NCBI RefSeq assembly: GCF_052857255.1
Contig: NC_135497.1
Coordinates: forward strand, 347,898,799-347,962,798
DNA: 64,000 nt
Direction of reading: 5' to 3'
From: Amblyomma americanum
Lineage: Eukaryota > Arthropoda > Arachnida > Ixodida > Ixodidae
Shown here piece by piece: positions 11,546 through 22,409 of this stretch. Every line of letters starts with the position of its first letter. Position 1 is the stretch's first letter. The translations under genes were made by a program, and so were the position numbers. The notes beneath the pieces are model-generated. The model was not told the DNA's origin and did not search any database. It saw only the letters and a program-made list of their open reading frames with translations.

Positions 11546-14500
11546 TGTCAGTCCACACCCCTTACCTGTAGCCTAATGTACTACACCGCTGATAACGCTA
11601 TGACGGAAGAAACACTCTTCGAACTCTAAAGGCCTTGTGTTAAAAAATTGTGTAAAGTGTCAGGTGAAACACCGTGTATGGTTCTTGTAGCCATTCATCT
11701 GTTTCGCCTTTAAGTTCGGCGCTCCTGTGGGCTGTCAGGATGCCAGTTCTGTATAGACACGATTGTGTTCCTGCAGTTCTCACTAATTTTACAAAAATGA
11801 CAATTCCATCTGTGCGCAATATAAGCTTCACTGCATGCATTGCAGGGGTCATCCAAAGAAGAATAATTATGACAAAGATAACTACACTAGGGATAGGTTA
11901 AAATGTTCGATACAGACTTTAAGGAAGAGCAAAGTTAGTCTTTAATAAGTGGCCGTTACCCAGCATGCCATAGTGCACATCTCTGTAGAGTCGTCAGCAC
12001 GATTGTCTAGAGCGCTGGAACGAGGGACATTGGCCGCATGGCCTGCACTTCTTCTTAGTGCCTTTTTCGCATAGCCATGAACTCAGGTCTCGAAATAGAA
12101 GCTCGAATGAAGTCCAGAACCAACCGCCAGCGACATCAGTTAGGTGCTCGATATAGCTGAAACCAGACATAGTCATTAGACATCGTCCACGCAGTTCGAT
12201 TGCGCTAGACAGCTGTGTGGAGGACTGTATAGGTTACTTCAATATGAAAAGGACCACGAGGTCTGTACACGAGGACGAATTTTTGTTTCTCTATGTACTC
12301 AAGTTGAAATGACTTTTGGGTATTATAAGAAAAGAGGAAACCTAGTTAGAAAGGATTAAAAAGTGCTTTCGAAATATATTTAAGGAGTAATCATTAATTT
12401 ATTCCTGTTTTTTATTCCCAACAAAACCAAAATACAGGTGGCAAAACTATATCGCTCAAAAAACTTAATAAAGTGTGCACCGCGTATGGTGGCAGGCGAG
12501 ATATATATTCATCTTCGGTGCGATTATAGCTCTCTGGAAACAGCATTCGCCATTTCTTCCGCTAATGGAGAGATTGTTTTAAAGGGGCAAAATTGGTGAG
12601 AGCGCCAACTGCGGCACGTCTGCATGGAAAACCCTATGTGACGGCGCGCGCCTGTCACATAGGGCCTCTTCGCCCACCTACTTCATTCAGGTATCGCATT
12701 TCGACACAAAAACCGCAAGATTCTGCTATACAATGGCACGCTGTCAGGGCGAGATAGCACGTGTACAAAGTTTTATTGGTCGAAATATTCAAATCGTTAT
12801 CGCGACGAAGATTTGCGTGTATAGCTTTTCATGCAGTCTAAAGCAAAGCACCGTTTGCACTCGACGGTCGTCATTCATATGCGACCGTGCTGCAGCGAGA
12901 AATTTTTATTCATCAGTTTTTTTGGGAAGCTGTGATTTCTTTAAAATGGCCGTCATTCCCTTCTAATGAACCAAAGAATACGGATCAATCACTGAGCTAA
13001 TCCTGAGAGGTTCTATACACATCTCGACATTAGGTACCCCAACGGCCACCACCAAGGGCTATGAGTTGATCTATCCGCTCGCGCCGTGATGACTATGGAT
13101 GCGATATGACCTATACCGATGACGAGTCAGGCAGCGTAATCGTCTCCGCTCGTCTGGGAAACCTATTGATCAGTTCAAAGGCCGATAAAGGACATAATCG
13201 AGGTGAGATGAACAGTAAGACGTCAAATACGTGAAGTAGGCCTCAACAAATTTGTTGCAGCATAAAAACCGCACATTAATGCCACGCAGCGGCGCCTGTA
13301 ACTAAAGTTTGCTTACTCCCTTGCGCTCACCGAGTTAACCTTCAATGCATCGGCTTACAGTGCCTGCCTTGAATGAAACCTAGTACCCTACTTGCTCAGT
13401 GACCACTTAAACGACGGCTGGTTAACTTTGCAACACGATTGAAGTACAGTCTAAAGCGCTGGCGTTGTAGACACAATGATGGAGTAGTAGGGGAAATGGA
13501 CGTTGCAGTGGCCACTATTCAGACGTAGACCCCACTGAAATTTCTTGGGAGCTAACCAAGGCACAATGGCAGCCCGGGATCTCAAAACTGCGGTGGCGGA
13601 TGAACTGTGGGCTGCCGAACAGGATGAAAGGCAGACGCTTCGCACGCGCCATGGCACACCGGTAGTTTATGACAGGATTCCGTGGCGTGTATTTCGTGCG
13701 GTTCCTGTCAGTAAACATTTTGCTGTGTTAGGACGTAAAAATGTTTTTGAAAGACCTTTTTTCGGAATAAAAAGCCTGTTCTTCTCATTATTATTTACTC
13801 GGGAGGGCGAGGAGGGGAACAGCGATCCGGGGCGTCTTTCACTTGGCGCCTTGATGGCGTCTCGCTGCCTAGTCTATCAGGGAGGATCTCCGCCAAGTGG
13901 AAGCCTTGCAGCACGCCGAGCCTACTACGCGAACTTGAACTGAAAATCACAAGTATTTGTAGAACCAGCCAGACTAACGCACTGAGATACACCGCAATAG
14001 AGAATTGTACCTGAGACTGATTGCTAAAACGTGTAGCGAGGTTTAACTCAATAGACCAGACGAGCGCCTGCCATCGCGGGAGCCAATAGCAACCCATTGC
14101 CATTTTTGTACCGAAACAGCTATGCTTAACTTTGCCACTTACTTGAAGTGCATTCTGTGACAGAAGTGTGAATTATCTATGGACGCTGCAAAGAGAGCAC
14201 AGGCAATAAAGTGTGGAGCATAGCGTTGTGCCAAGGAACCATTTTCTGCGCAGCCTACATTACCGGTCTTTATATTCTCCAACTTCATCTATGCTCGAAT
14301 ATCTGTACACCAGACGTCCGCTATGCTGCATTGATTCATCGTTTAACATATCGAATGAAGCTGTGAAAAATGCGAACGAGCGTAGCGCAGTTTTGAAACT
14401 ATATATCTTGAATTTTCGTCTTTCACTCCACTCCGGATGTTCGCCTTGAAGAGCAGATATTTACAGCAAAGCATTGTATTTTTAATTATACACAAAATAA

Positions 14501-14836
14501 AAAATTTGAAAACGAAAGCTTGATTTGTAAAAGAAAATTTACTCTTGATATTTATTTAGCACCGTGTGTAGTTTTTGTATGTTCTGAGGCCTCGCGGGCA
14601 GCGGCCATGCTTGTTGCCTTCTAGCGTCACCGTCACAGGCATTGAGGAGGCGCCCCAAACCACAAAAAAACTCAAAGTGGCAAGCTTAACTCTCAGTCAG
14701 GCGTCACTGGTTTCCACACCCTGCCGTATGCCACAATCTCATCAGATGTGCCAAACCCGGTACAATGTCTTCGATGGAAGCGAGAAACTGATGATCTCCC
14801 ATCATACCACAAACATGGAGCAGGTGGTCATATTGA
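11546..14836. other. Unassigned stretch left of the LTR element
   Basis: No gene was recognised. A 132-residue frame at 13545-13943 has no domain signature and is opposed by antisense frames. A short hairpin at 12632-12664 is listed separately. Confidence 0.45.
12632..12664. repeat. 33-bp near-perfect palindrome
   Basis: The arms 'ccctatgtgac' and 'gtcacataggg' enclose the self-complementary centre 'ggcgcgcgcc' with a single unpaired base. It can form a very stable short hairpin. Function unknown. Confidence 0.7.
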
Positions 14837-14840
14837 ACAT

Positions 14841-14998
14841 TGTTAGATGCGGGGCTTCAAACCAATAGCAGGCCACCGGTGTTGGGGGATTACGCTTCGA
14901 TCCCACCGCTGCCACCAGTTGTTAGATGCGGGGCTTCAAACCAATAGCAGGCCACCGGTGTTGGGGGATTACGCTTCGATCCCACCGCTGCCACCATT
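14841..14998 (-). repeat. Two 79-bp U5-end/primer-site repeats inside the 3' LTR
   Basis: Repeat units begin at 14841 and 14920, and a third unit start lies at 14999. The units are identical except near the junction ('ccaccagt' versus 'ccaccatt'), and exactly the same difference is present in the other LTR. On the coding strand each unit reads primer-binding-site-like TGGTGGCAGCGGTGGG, a ~50 bp spacer, then the LTR end CCGCATCTAACA. Confidence 0.92.
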
Positions 14999-15872
14999 TG
15001 TTAGATGCGGGCCCCTGGTTCGCCTGTGCCGTCTCTCGCCAAGGTCGGTGTCCCCGGGTTCCGGATCGGGAGACTGCTGTAGTGGGGTTGACGAAGAGAT
15101 GAGAGGGTCTTCGAGGTGAAGGAGAGACTGAAGGGTTTATTTACATTTATACAAAGATTGAAAGAGTGAATCGGGAGCTGGCGAACACACGCCAGATCGC
15201 TGCTTAAATAGGGTCCGCTGTCCCCAGGTCCCTAGTTGGGGAATCTAGTTCATTGAAAATGCGTCGAATCACTGTGATGTAGATCACGTGTCCAGTCTTC
15301 CGGGTCCGCCCCCATCCACACACTCTTGCCACTTCTGGCAGATTAGTGTCCGCGCTGTCCAGGCTTCAGTGATGAATAGCCCGAAGGGGGTCCCATTGAG
15401 AGCGTTGAAGGTCAGTCACCTGCACTTCACAGCGGTAGTGTGGGGGCGAATGGATCCCACCGCAGTTCGCAGAAGCTGTCACGTAGAGCGTGGGAAAGCA
15501 CAGTCCAAGTCGAAGTTGTTTTCGAAGCACGAAGATTCCAGAGACGTTGGCTTAGCCAAACCCGGCCGCATTTGTCACGGCTGATTTGCAGTTCCGCCGC
15601 TCGCCGGCTCCCCCGCCGTCCCCTCCGGGAGAAAAATGTCCCGGGTTGGTCCGGCGTTGAGAACAAAAGACAGGTTCACTAAAGCCTTTCTCAGACAGCG
15701 GGGAGCCGTTTCACCCCTTAAACAGCAGGGGGGGGGGGGAATGACCCTTGTAGACGCCACCACCTGCACTCGTAGCGCTGCAACCACATCGACGGCCCTT
15801 TGAAGCCTCGGTAGATTGATGAGTCCCAGTGGCTTTAATATTCTTGGCATGTTGGCGTCTCCAAACGTAACA
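14841..15872 (-). repeat. 3' LTR of the minus-strand retrotransposon
   Basis: This is the downstream LTR on the coding strand. Its outer (left) end consists of two 79-bp direct repeats (14841-14919, 14920-14998) followed by a third partial start at 14999. Each repeat begins with the LTR terminus complement 'tgttagatgcgg' and ends with the tRNA-Leu-like 'cccaccgctgccacca'. Just inside the element, the coding strand reads a purine run 'gcggaggagc' before the LTR start, a plausible polypurine tract. Confidence 0.93.
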
Positions 15873-16355
15873 GCTCCTCCGCGACCAGGAAAATCTCGAT
15901 CGGCCAGTGGTCACAATCACTGGTCGAGGAGAGATGACTTGAGTTGTAGCGTGGGAGGCCCTTCTGCATCTTGTCTGCAAGCACAGAGTAGAGTCCTAAA
16001 CCTCGGACAACGGAGGCATTAGTCGAAATCAGCCACTCAACATGGCGCCACTCCCCAGGCAGTGCACGAAATTCACCCGAGAGCCGCCAGGCTGTTTTGC
16101 AATACTACTGCATTGTCAATGTAAACGTAAGCACAAAATTTTGTAGCTGACAGCAGTAATCTCGGCTACTAAGAACAGCTTCCATGTCTGCCAAATTCGC
16201 TGCCAAAGCCCGATTCGCCGAACACGGCTTGAAGAGAGGTGGCAAATTTGGAAGCAAAAGAAAAAGGATAATAGGACACCACGCCAAAACAAAGCTAACT
16301 AGCACCTAAAAAAAATACGAAAAGGCACCGAATTGCCACCGAACGGATACCTCAA

Positions 16356-17009
16356 TTATGGGAATAACCTGCTCAATCCGTCGGCATTGCCATGACATTT
16401 GCCCCTTTTGTATCGCACAGAAAAGTTATATTGTTGGAGAGCTAGACTCCATCGAAGCAAGCGGCCATTCTTGGGGGACATTTGACGCAGCCATGTAAGC
16501 GGACAATGATCTGTCTCGAAAGTAAATTTCGCCCCGTAAACATAACAGGCTAGCTTCTGTGCGGCCCAAACCAGACAAGCGCATTCCTTTTCCGAAGCGC
16601 TGTAGGCTTCTTCCCTTACGGTTAACTTCCTGCTGGCATAAAGGATAGGGTGCTCCTCATTGTCGTCTCCGACTTGGCTTAATACGACCCCCATACCCCG
16701 GTCGCTGGCGGCACACTGGACCACGAATTCCTTGCTGTAGTCCAGCACGCGTAACACGGGCCGCGAAACCAGCACGCTCTTCAAGCTCTGAAACGAAATT
16801 TCTTTTGCTGCGTCCCAGATAACGCTATTAGGCTTTTCTTTGCGAAGCGCATCGGTCAAAGGACTTGCTAGCTGTGAATAGTTGGGTATGTACCTTTGGT
16901 AGTACCCCACAAGACCGAGAAATGACCGTACAACCGTCTTAGTTCGGGGCTGCGGGAATTCAGCGATAGGGGCTATCTTGAGGTCTGACGGCCTCCTCGT
17001 CCCCATCAC
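16356..17009 (-). pseudogene. pol remnant: RT thumb/connection plus RNase H
   Basis: The frame encodes about 217 residues of a Ty3/Gypsy polyprotein. It begins just after the usual RT palm, with the thumb motif 'FLGLVGYYQRYIPNYSQLA' and the 'PLTDALRK' block. An RNase H domain follows, with 'SEKECACLVWA', 'ETDHCPLTWLR' and 'GNADGLSRL'. In active relatives the first RNase H block reads TDAS-D. Here it is 'QCAASDRGMG', so the first catalytic Asp is replaced by Ala. Upstream in frame is a stop and no RT palm (no YxDD), protease or zinc knuckle. Downstream, before the LTR, there is no integrase. The fragment is therefore unlikely to make active enzyme. The start Met is arbitrary. It lies between the gag-like gene and the 3' LTR, in the same orientation. 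Confidence 0.93.
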
Positions 17010-17600
17010 TTGTACAGAAAGCTGCTACAGCTGTTCTCCGCAGAAGTCTGTAGCCTCACTTCATTCGCTTAATCTTTGAATAGCAAAATCGGCTAGCTAA
17101 CCCAGCGCCGCTAAACACAGGTACTCAAATGGGCACAAATTCACGTACTTTCATTGCCTCTGCAATGCGTTAGCTACACTATCGCGAATGAGACAAACGT
17201 TTGGTATCTAACTATGGCCCCCAACAAAACTTGTCGTCCGGTATTTGCTAAAGATACAAAGTCGTGCGCTCAAAATTCAAACACAAAGAAATTTGCTTAC
17301 TCGGAACGGTTCTACATAAGCAAACAGCTTATCATCAACTCGGGATATGTCTTCGCTGAACTCCTGTGAGCGCCTTTATCCCTTAGTAGCATCTCAAAGA
17401 TAAACACGTCCTTTCTAACCCAATCGCCCAATTAACTTTATTTAAGTGTTAAGAAAACAGTGACACTTGATCAAATCTAAATTTTTTTAACCTAAAACAA
17501 AGTAGCATTTCATTTCTCGTTTTTACACGCACACACAAAAAGAGGAATAAAAAAAACAGCTACTTCGAATTGCTACGCGGGGTCAAACATGGCTCACCAC
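17010..17600 (-). other. Internal non-coding segment of the LTR element
   Basis: This AT-rich segment separates the gag-like gene from the pol remnant on the coding strand and carries no sizeable minus-strand frame. An AATAAA on the coding strand near 17440 follows the gag-like stop and could serve as a premature polyadenylation signal. The RT palm and protease that should lie here are missing, so an internal deletion ends near 17010. Confidence 0.6.
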
Positions 17601-17744
17601 CCCCGCGTCGAAAGGATTAGTCCTTCAGCCGCGCCCTCCGGGGTCGCGCTCTGACTGATTGTACGACTGTCACCTCGTGACAAAGGGCCACTGAAAGAAG
17701 ACATTCCTGATCGCTATTGTCCTCTCCACAGTCCCTCGACGCGC

Positions 17745-19313
17745 TCAGTAGGCCCCGGTAGCCCATGCAGTGCCGATAACCGATTCCGGGCGACGGACAG
17801 CGACCGGAGCGAGAAGCTGCTCTCTGTTCTCGCCCCAAGCAAGCCCGCCTACCCTTTCGCCCTGCGCGCTTCCTCGAATACAGTGCGGAAAGTGCAGGAC
17901 GCATCCTTCTCCAGAGCGCGCGCTGAACATGCCGGCGTGCGCGGTCTCTGTTGCTGGACCACTGCGCTCGCATGCGCCGGTGTCCCGCGATCTAGCGCCC
18001 TCTGATCTCTCCTGCCACTTTGCCTTTTTCTTTACCGCCTTTCTGTCAGGTCGGGGTTGTCTGGGTCTTAATGCCGGCCGATGCCCTTTCAAGAGCCTCG
18101 CTCCTGTTCTGCTTGGTAGACGCGTTTTTCTCTTTCTGTTACTGCGGTCACCTTCAGAAGCATCTGCGCGTGCCGCCTGACCAGTAACTTTAGCTGCAAA
18201 ATTACTAGGTCCCATGCGGGAAGTCTTTTCTTTCGCTTCTGCCGCACTTTTATCTGTGCTAACGTTAGCACCTGTCTGCGCCCCTGCATTTAGGGCTCGG
18301 CATTTCAACCTTTTTTTCTTGGTCCGTGCCCTCTTCCTGTTTTTACGTCTAGACACTTCCGTTTGTGTCTCCTGATCGCAACTAGCTTGATCTAGTTTTT
18401 CAGAGGCACCTCGGAGACCTTCATCCAATTGCAAACTGGCCGCTTTGCCTTCGCAGGTCAGTGTCAGCTCCACACCGCTGACAGACGGACCTTCCGCGGC
18501 CCCCGAGTTGGGCAGTTCGTTTTCCTGAAGGCAGTCCTCCACCGCCCGCTTATCGGCGTGAGCGCTTACCCCTGAAACGCCCTGCTCGTCTGCAATGGAG
18601 CTTTCGTCCTCTGTGTCAGCGTGGCTTTCGATACAGCGTTTCGACACACTTACAGCTCCGCAATCTTCATGCAGGTTGTGCGCTGTTTCACAGTACTGTC
18701 TGTCCAACTGGAACGATCCGGCCTGACTCGCTCTCTCAGGAGTCTTGCCTCTCGAGATCTCATCATCCAGTTTCTTTAGCTCATACGTATGCGCTGTTTC
18801 ACAATACTGTTTTACGTCGTCATGTCTGTCCAACTGGAACGATCCGGCCTGACTCGCTCTCTCTGGAGTCCTGCCTCTCAAGATCTCATCATCCAGTTTC
18901 TTTAGCTCATACGTGGGCGCTGTTTCACAATACTGTTTTATGTCGTCACGTCTGTCCAACTGGAACGATCCGGCCTGACTCGCTCTCTCTGGAGCCTTGG
19001 CTCTCGAGATCTCATCTTCCAGTTTCTTTCTCTCATGCGCAAGCTGCAACCTTCTGAGCTCCCATTTCTTTTTCTCTGCCGCTAGCCTTTGTTCCTCTAT
19101 GTTTCTCCGCTCATCTTCCTTTTTCTTTAGCTCATCTTCCTTTTTCTTTCGCTCAGCTTTGAGGAGTTCCCACGTATCGGTAATTATTCCTTCCTCGGCG
19201 GTTTCCAAGAGCAATTTGCAAATCTCCGTCTTTTTGATCTTAACCCCTACATCCACACCCAACTCTTCGCACAATGACAGCAAATCTGACCTTAGCCACT
19301 TCATTAGATCCAT
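17745..19313 (-). CDS. Gag-like protein with SAP-like N-terminus, coiled coil and 42-residue repeats
   Basis: I place the start at the Met of 'MDLMKWLRSDLLSLCEELG', because that N-terminus resembles the SAP-like start of tick retrotransposon gag proteins. The frame is open 19 codons further up, to 19370. In order come a helical SAP-like segment (residues ~1-40), a strongly charged K/E-rich coiled coil (~45-100), then three copies of a 42-residue unit with the core 'ERASQAGSFQLDR' (126 bp periods at 18700, 18826 and 18952). A long acidic then Arg/Lys-rich tail follows. I find no capsid-like block and no CCHC zinc knuckle, so it lacks the normal packaging domains. A shifted frame (17617-17973) overlaps its end and could be the original continuation after a frameshift. 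Its role is inferred: a particle or RNA-binding protein of a parasitic element. It could also be just a remnant. Confidence 0.75.
   Translation of the reverse strand: MDLMKWLRSDLLSLCEELGVDVGVKIKKTEICKLLLETAEEGIITDTWELLKAERKKKEDELKKKEDERRNIEEQRLAAEKKKWELRRLQLAHERKKLEDEISRAKAPERASQAGSFQLDRRDDIKQYCETAPTYELKKLDDEILRGRTPERASQAGSFQLDRHDDVKQYCETAHTYELKKLDDEISRGKTPERASQAGSFQLDRQYCETAHNLHEDCGAVSVSKRCIESHADTEDESSIADEQGVSGVSAHADKRAVEDCLQENELPNSGAAEGPSVSGVELTLTCEGKAASLQLDEGLRGASEKLDQASCDQETQTEVSRRKNRKRARTKKKRLKCRALNAGAQTGANVSTDKSAAEAKEKTSRMGPSNFAAKVTGQAARADASEGDRSNRKRKTRLPSRTGARLLKGHRPALRPRQPRPDRKAVKKKAKWQERSEGARSRDTGACERSGPATETAHAGMFSARSGEGCVLHFPHCIRGSAQGERVGGLAWGENREQLLAPVAVRRPESVIGTAWATGAY
18700..19030 (-). 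repeat. 126-bp tandem repeat within the gag-like gene
   Basis: The plus-strand sequence 'ctgtccaactggaacgatcc' recurs at 18700, 18826 and 18952, exactly 126 bp apart and in frame. The units differ at a few positions. The third copy fades into the coiled-coil coding region after about 80 bp. It encodes the 42-residue protein repeat. Confidence 0.93.
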
Positions 19314-19494
19314 GTTTGCTGCTCTGAGCCTTGACTTTGCTGACCAACTGTTGACGTGAGCTACACGCAATCAGACTCACTGATCAACTTCCCTCGATTC
19401 CCAGCAGTTCAATGTATTAACCCAAACAATTGAAGCCTGGCGAATCTCAAGCAAAGTTCAAGCACTCACCCATGGAAGCAACACCACGCCGCAT

Positions 19495-19518
19495 GGTCGA
19501 TCCAACCGCTGCCAACCA
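19495..19518 (-). promoter_or_regulatory. Internal primer-binding site (tRNA-Leu-like)
   Basis: On the coding strand, two bases after the 5' LTR end, the sequence reads TGGTTGGCAGCGGTTGGATC. It is complementary to a tRNA 3' end like that of eukaryotic cytosolic tRNA-Leu (...CCCACCGCTGCCA plus CCA), but carries an inserted T and one or two changes. The two copies embedded in the LTR match that tRNA end better. Primer identity is inferred from memory of the tRNA family. Confidence 0.7.
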
Positions 19519-19520
19519 GT

Positions 19521-20553
19521 TGTTAGATGCGGGGCTTCAAACCAATAGCAGGCCACCGGTGTTGGGGGATTACGCTTCGATCCCACCGCTGCCACCAGTT
19601 GTTAGATGCGGGGCTTCAAACCAATAGCAGGCCACCGGTGTTGGGGGATTACGCTTCGATCCCACCGCTGCCACCATTTGTTAGATGCGGGCCCCTGGTT
19701 CGCCTGTGCCGTCTCTCGCCAAGGTCGGTGTCCCCGGGTTCCGGATCGGGAGACTGCTGTAGTGGGGTTGACGAAGAGATGAGAGGGTCTTCGAGGTGAA
19801 GGAGAGACTGAAGGGTTTATTTACATTTATACAAAGATTGAAAGAGTGAATCGGGAGCTGGCGAACACACGCCAGATCGCTGCTTAAATAGGGTCCGCTG
19901 TCCCCAGGTCCCTAGTTGGGGAATCTAGTTCATTAAAAATGCGTCGAATCACTGTGATGTAGATCACGTGTCCAGTCTTCCGGGTCCGCCCCCATCCACA
20001 CACTCTTGCCACTTCTGGCAGATTAGTGTCCGCGCTGTCCAGGCTTCAGTGATGAATAGCCCGAAGGGGGTCCCATTGAGAGCGTTGAAGGTCAGTCACC
20101 TGCACTTCACAGCGGTAGTGTGGGGGCGAATGGATCCCACCGCAGTTCGCAGAAGCTGTCACGTAGAGCGTGGGAAAGCACAGTCCAAGTCGAAGTTGTT
20201 TTCGAAGCACGAAGATTCCAGAGACGTTGGCTTAGCCAAACCCGGCCGCATTTGTCACGGCTGATTTGCAGTTCCGCCGCTCGCCGGCTCCCCCGCCGTC
20301 CCCTCCGGGAGAAAAATGTCCCGGGTTGGTCCGGCGTTGAGAACAAAAGACAGGTTCACTAAAGCCTTTCTCAGACAGCGGGGAGCCGTTTCACCCCTTA
20401 AACAGCAGGGGGGGGGGGGGAATGACCCTTGTAGACGCCACCACCTGCACTCGTAGCGCTGCAACCACATCGACGGCCCTTTGAAGCCTCGGTAGATTGA
20501 TGAGTCCCAGTGGCTTTAATATTCTTGGCATGTTGGCGTCTCCAAACGTAACA
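19521..20553 (-). repeat. 5' LTR of the minus-strand retrotransposon
   Basis: This is the upstream LTR on the coding strand. It begins 'TGTTACGTTTGGAGACGCC' at 20553 and ends 'CCGCATCTAACA' at 19521. It carries the same two 79-bp repeats (19521-19599, 19600-19678) as the other LTR. A homopolymer of about 13 G lies near 20408-20420. On the coding strand a TATTTAAGC motif near 19885 is a candidate TATA-like element. Confidence 0.93.
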
Positions 20554-20557
20554 ACAT

Positions 20558-21073
20558 TCACCCGCAGCGTTGGCGTTGCGAGGTCTCGTTTCCCTTCTGC
20601 ATCTTTTGCTGCAAGCGACATATATATGGCGCTTCATGCGACACTCGGAAAACTAAGCAATACAACAGATTGCACCAACTCTGTGCCGAAACCTTATGCG
20701 TATATACGGGTGAGACTAGAAAGAGCGCACATACACTTTGTACGATGTAATGCGCAATAAGATGTAGAAGCCACTGCATCACAAAGCCGCCGGATGCGCG
20801 CGCATGAGCACATGTGCCTGGGCCCGTGTCGGTGCATCAAAATTTGTTGCACACGATACACAACTGTGCCCGGAGAGCTGTGTGTGAGAGCCAAAGAACT
20901 GCTTTAGAGTGTTTGTTTTGTTCAAGTGTCAGCATATGTTCTGTGCAAAATTAAAGAAAGAAAACATAACTCAAGAGCTACTAAAGTCAGGCCGTCACGT
21001 AGTACTAAAACAAAAAACGTTTCCAGAGATGTGGAGATTCAAACACCGTTTCAAACCTGGCTATCATTTGCCC
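20558..21073. other. Unassigned stretch right of the LTR element
   Basis: Nothing was recognised. The short open frames on both strands overlap and carry no motif. Confidence 0.45.
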
Positions 21074-21494
21074 TTAAAGCGACACTGAAGAGCACTCCAT
21101 CTAATGTTTTGTTCTTTTTAAGAATTGACTCCGCTTTCTGGGCACGTGGGCAATTTTCCGACTGAAAAACACGATTTAAGTCTGACAAAGACAACTTTAA
21201 AAAGTTTCCAGCCGCCTGAATCAACTTGGTGATTCTCTGAAAAACATACACTGATTGCCACTTTTTTGATGTTATCGCTGGAGTATTCTTGACTCTGGCA
21301 TCCACACAAAAAATCCATTTCTACACGTAAATTTTACTTAAGAATCTGCAGGGAATGGCGACACCTTTGTTTTTGTTAATTGGTATTTTTTAGTTTATAA
21401 AATTCGATTGCAGGGAGAGGGCGTTCCTTGTGATTAGAACGCGCAAGCACTCGATGCATTCGGGACCATTTAATTTTGTACTCTGTCGCTTTAA
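21074..21494. mobile_element. TTAA-bounded MITE (421 bp)
   Basis: The left end TTAAAGCGACACTGAAGAG (21074) and the right end, read in reverse complement as TTAAAGCGACAGAG (to 21494), form a terminal inverted repeat beginning at TTAA. TTAA ends are typical of piggyBac-type targeting. The terminus resembles that of the larger TTAA element at 37-41 kb (TTAAAGGGACACTGAGGAG). It is non-coding, with length and structure typical of a MITE. The superfamily assignment is an inference. Confidence 0.75.
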
Positions 21495-22401
21495 GCACAA
21501 TCAGTGTTGTCGAAAGCACTTTGCAGACAGAAAAACAGAATTCAGGCACAGTCTTCGCCATCGCATGTTCAGAAACAGGAAACCCGACAAACAAGACGCG
21601 AGAGGCGCGGCTCTCCTTTCTCCACTGTTCAGCAAGGCAAACTCAAGGTACTGTGCAGCAGATGCGCTGGGTGCGTCTGCTACTGTTGGAAAATTCGTAG
21701 CTACCTCGGTTCCGCTAATGTGCTTAAAGAGGCGCCATGGCTTCGTCCTTTAATTGTAAGGTCCGCGTCATTTAAAAAAAAATCAGTATGCAACCGTTCC
21801 ACTCTTGTAGATGCGCGAGAAAAGGCCGCCGAAATAACGCCCCAACTGAAGTCCTTATAAAATCTGGCCAGTTTCCCTGGTTGGCCCACTGCCAACCCCT
21901 TGATAGTGGTGGTGGTCGGAGCGCCTGTGATCGGTGCAGCCGTTGTTATCCGTGTAATCAACACAGCACAGGCGGATGTGCGGGCAACGCAAGACGGACG
22001 TCTGCCGCTGTGGTAATCTGGGAGCCCATCCTCTGCCATAGGCTGCACCACGCACGCAAGGAGCTGCCGGTTACTTCAACGCAAGAGAAAAAAAAAAAGG
22101 ACCCAGACGATATCTATTTAATTGACACCAGCGTCCGAAAGCAGAATGTCGCTTACGCGAGCCATAATATTTTTCATGCACACGCCATATTTCTCGACAC
22201 AAAATTTCTAGAGTATATCTAACGAACCAAAAAAGAAAAAGGACGTAGACAGGCAAAAAAAGCAATGATTTATTTTTTAAAATGTGCTAAAGTATGCACC
22301 CTATAAACATGCACTCTTTTGAAGCGCCCACCGGGACAGCATTTCTCTTTTAAATTAAGCACTAGGACAGGAGAGTAAATGTTGCGCCACATGGTGAAAT
22401 A
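21495..22401. other. Unassigned non-coding stretch
   Basis: No supported feature. Frames of 107-144 residues on both strands overlap one another in incompatible frames with no domain. Confidence 0.45.
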
Positions 22402-22409
22402 CTTTAGAG

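Larger units (their letters stand above)
14837..20557 (-). mobile_element. Complete but non-autonomous Ty3/Gypsy-like LTR retrotransposon
   Basis: The element lies on the minus strand. Two LTRs (14841-15872 and 19521-20553) start TG and end CA on the coding strand. They are flanked by the direct repeat ACAT (14837-14840 and 20554-20557; AACAT if the terminal A is counted). The LTRs differ at only two places that I can find: a G/A at 15255/19935 and one G in a homopolymer near 15730/20410. Internally it encodes a gag-like protein and the C-terminal RT thumb/RNase H part of pol. Protease, the catalytic RT palm and integrase are absent. The near-identical LTRs imply recent insertion, so the enzymes must have come from another element. 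Gypsy membership is inferred from the pol fragment. Confidence 0.95.

Noticed and set aside
15288..15850. Several 80-98-residue frames in both LTRs
   Set aside because: They are identical in the two LTRs only because the LTRs are identical. They overlap on both strands and carry no domain.
15958..20617. Shared 'cccttctgcatctt...ctgcaagc' at 15958 and 20590, inside and outside the LTR element
   Set aside because: The match is short (about 28 bp) and its placement is not symmetrical to the LTRs. I cannot tell it from chance or an old target feature.
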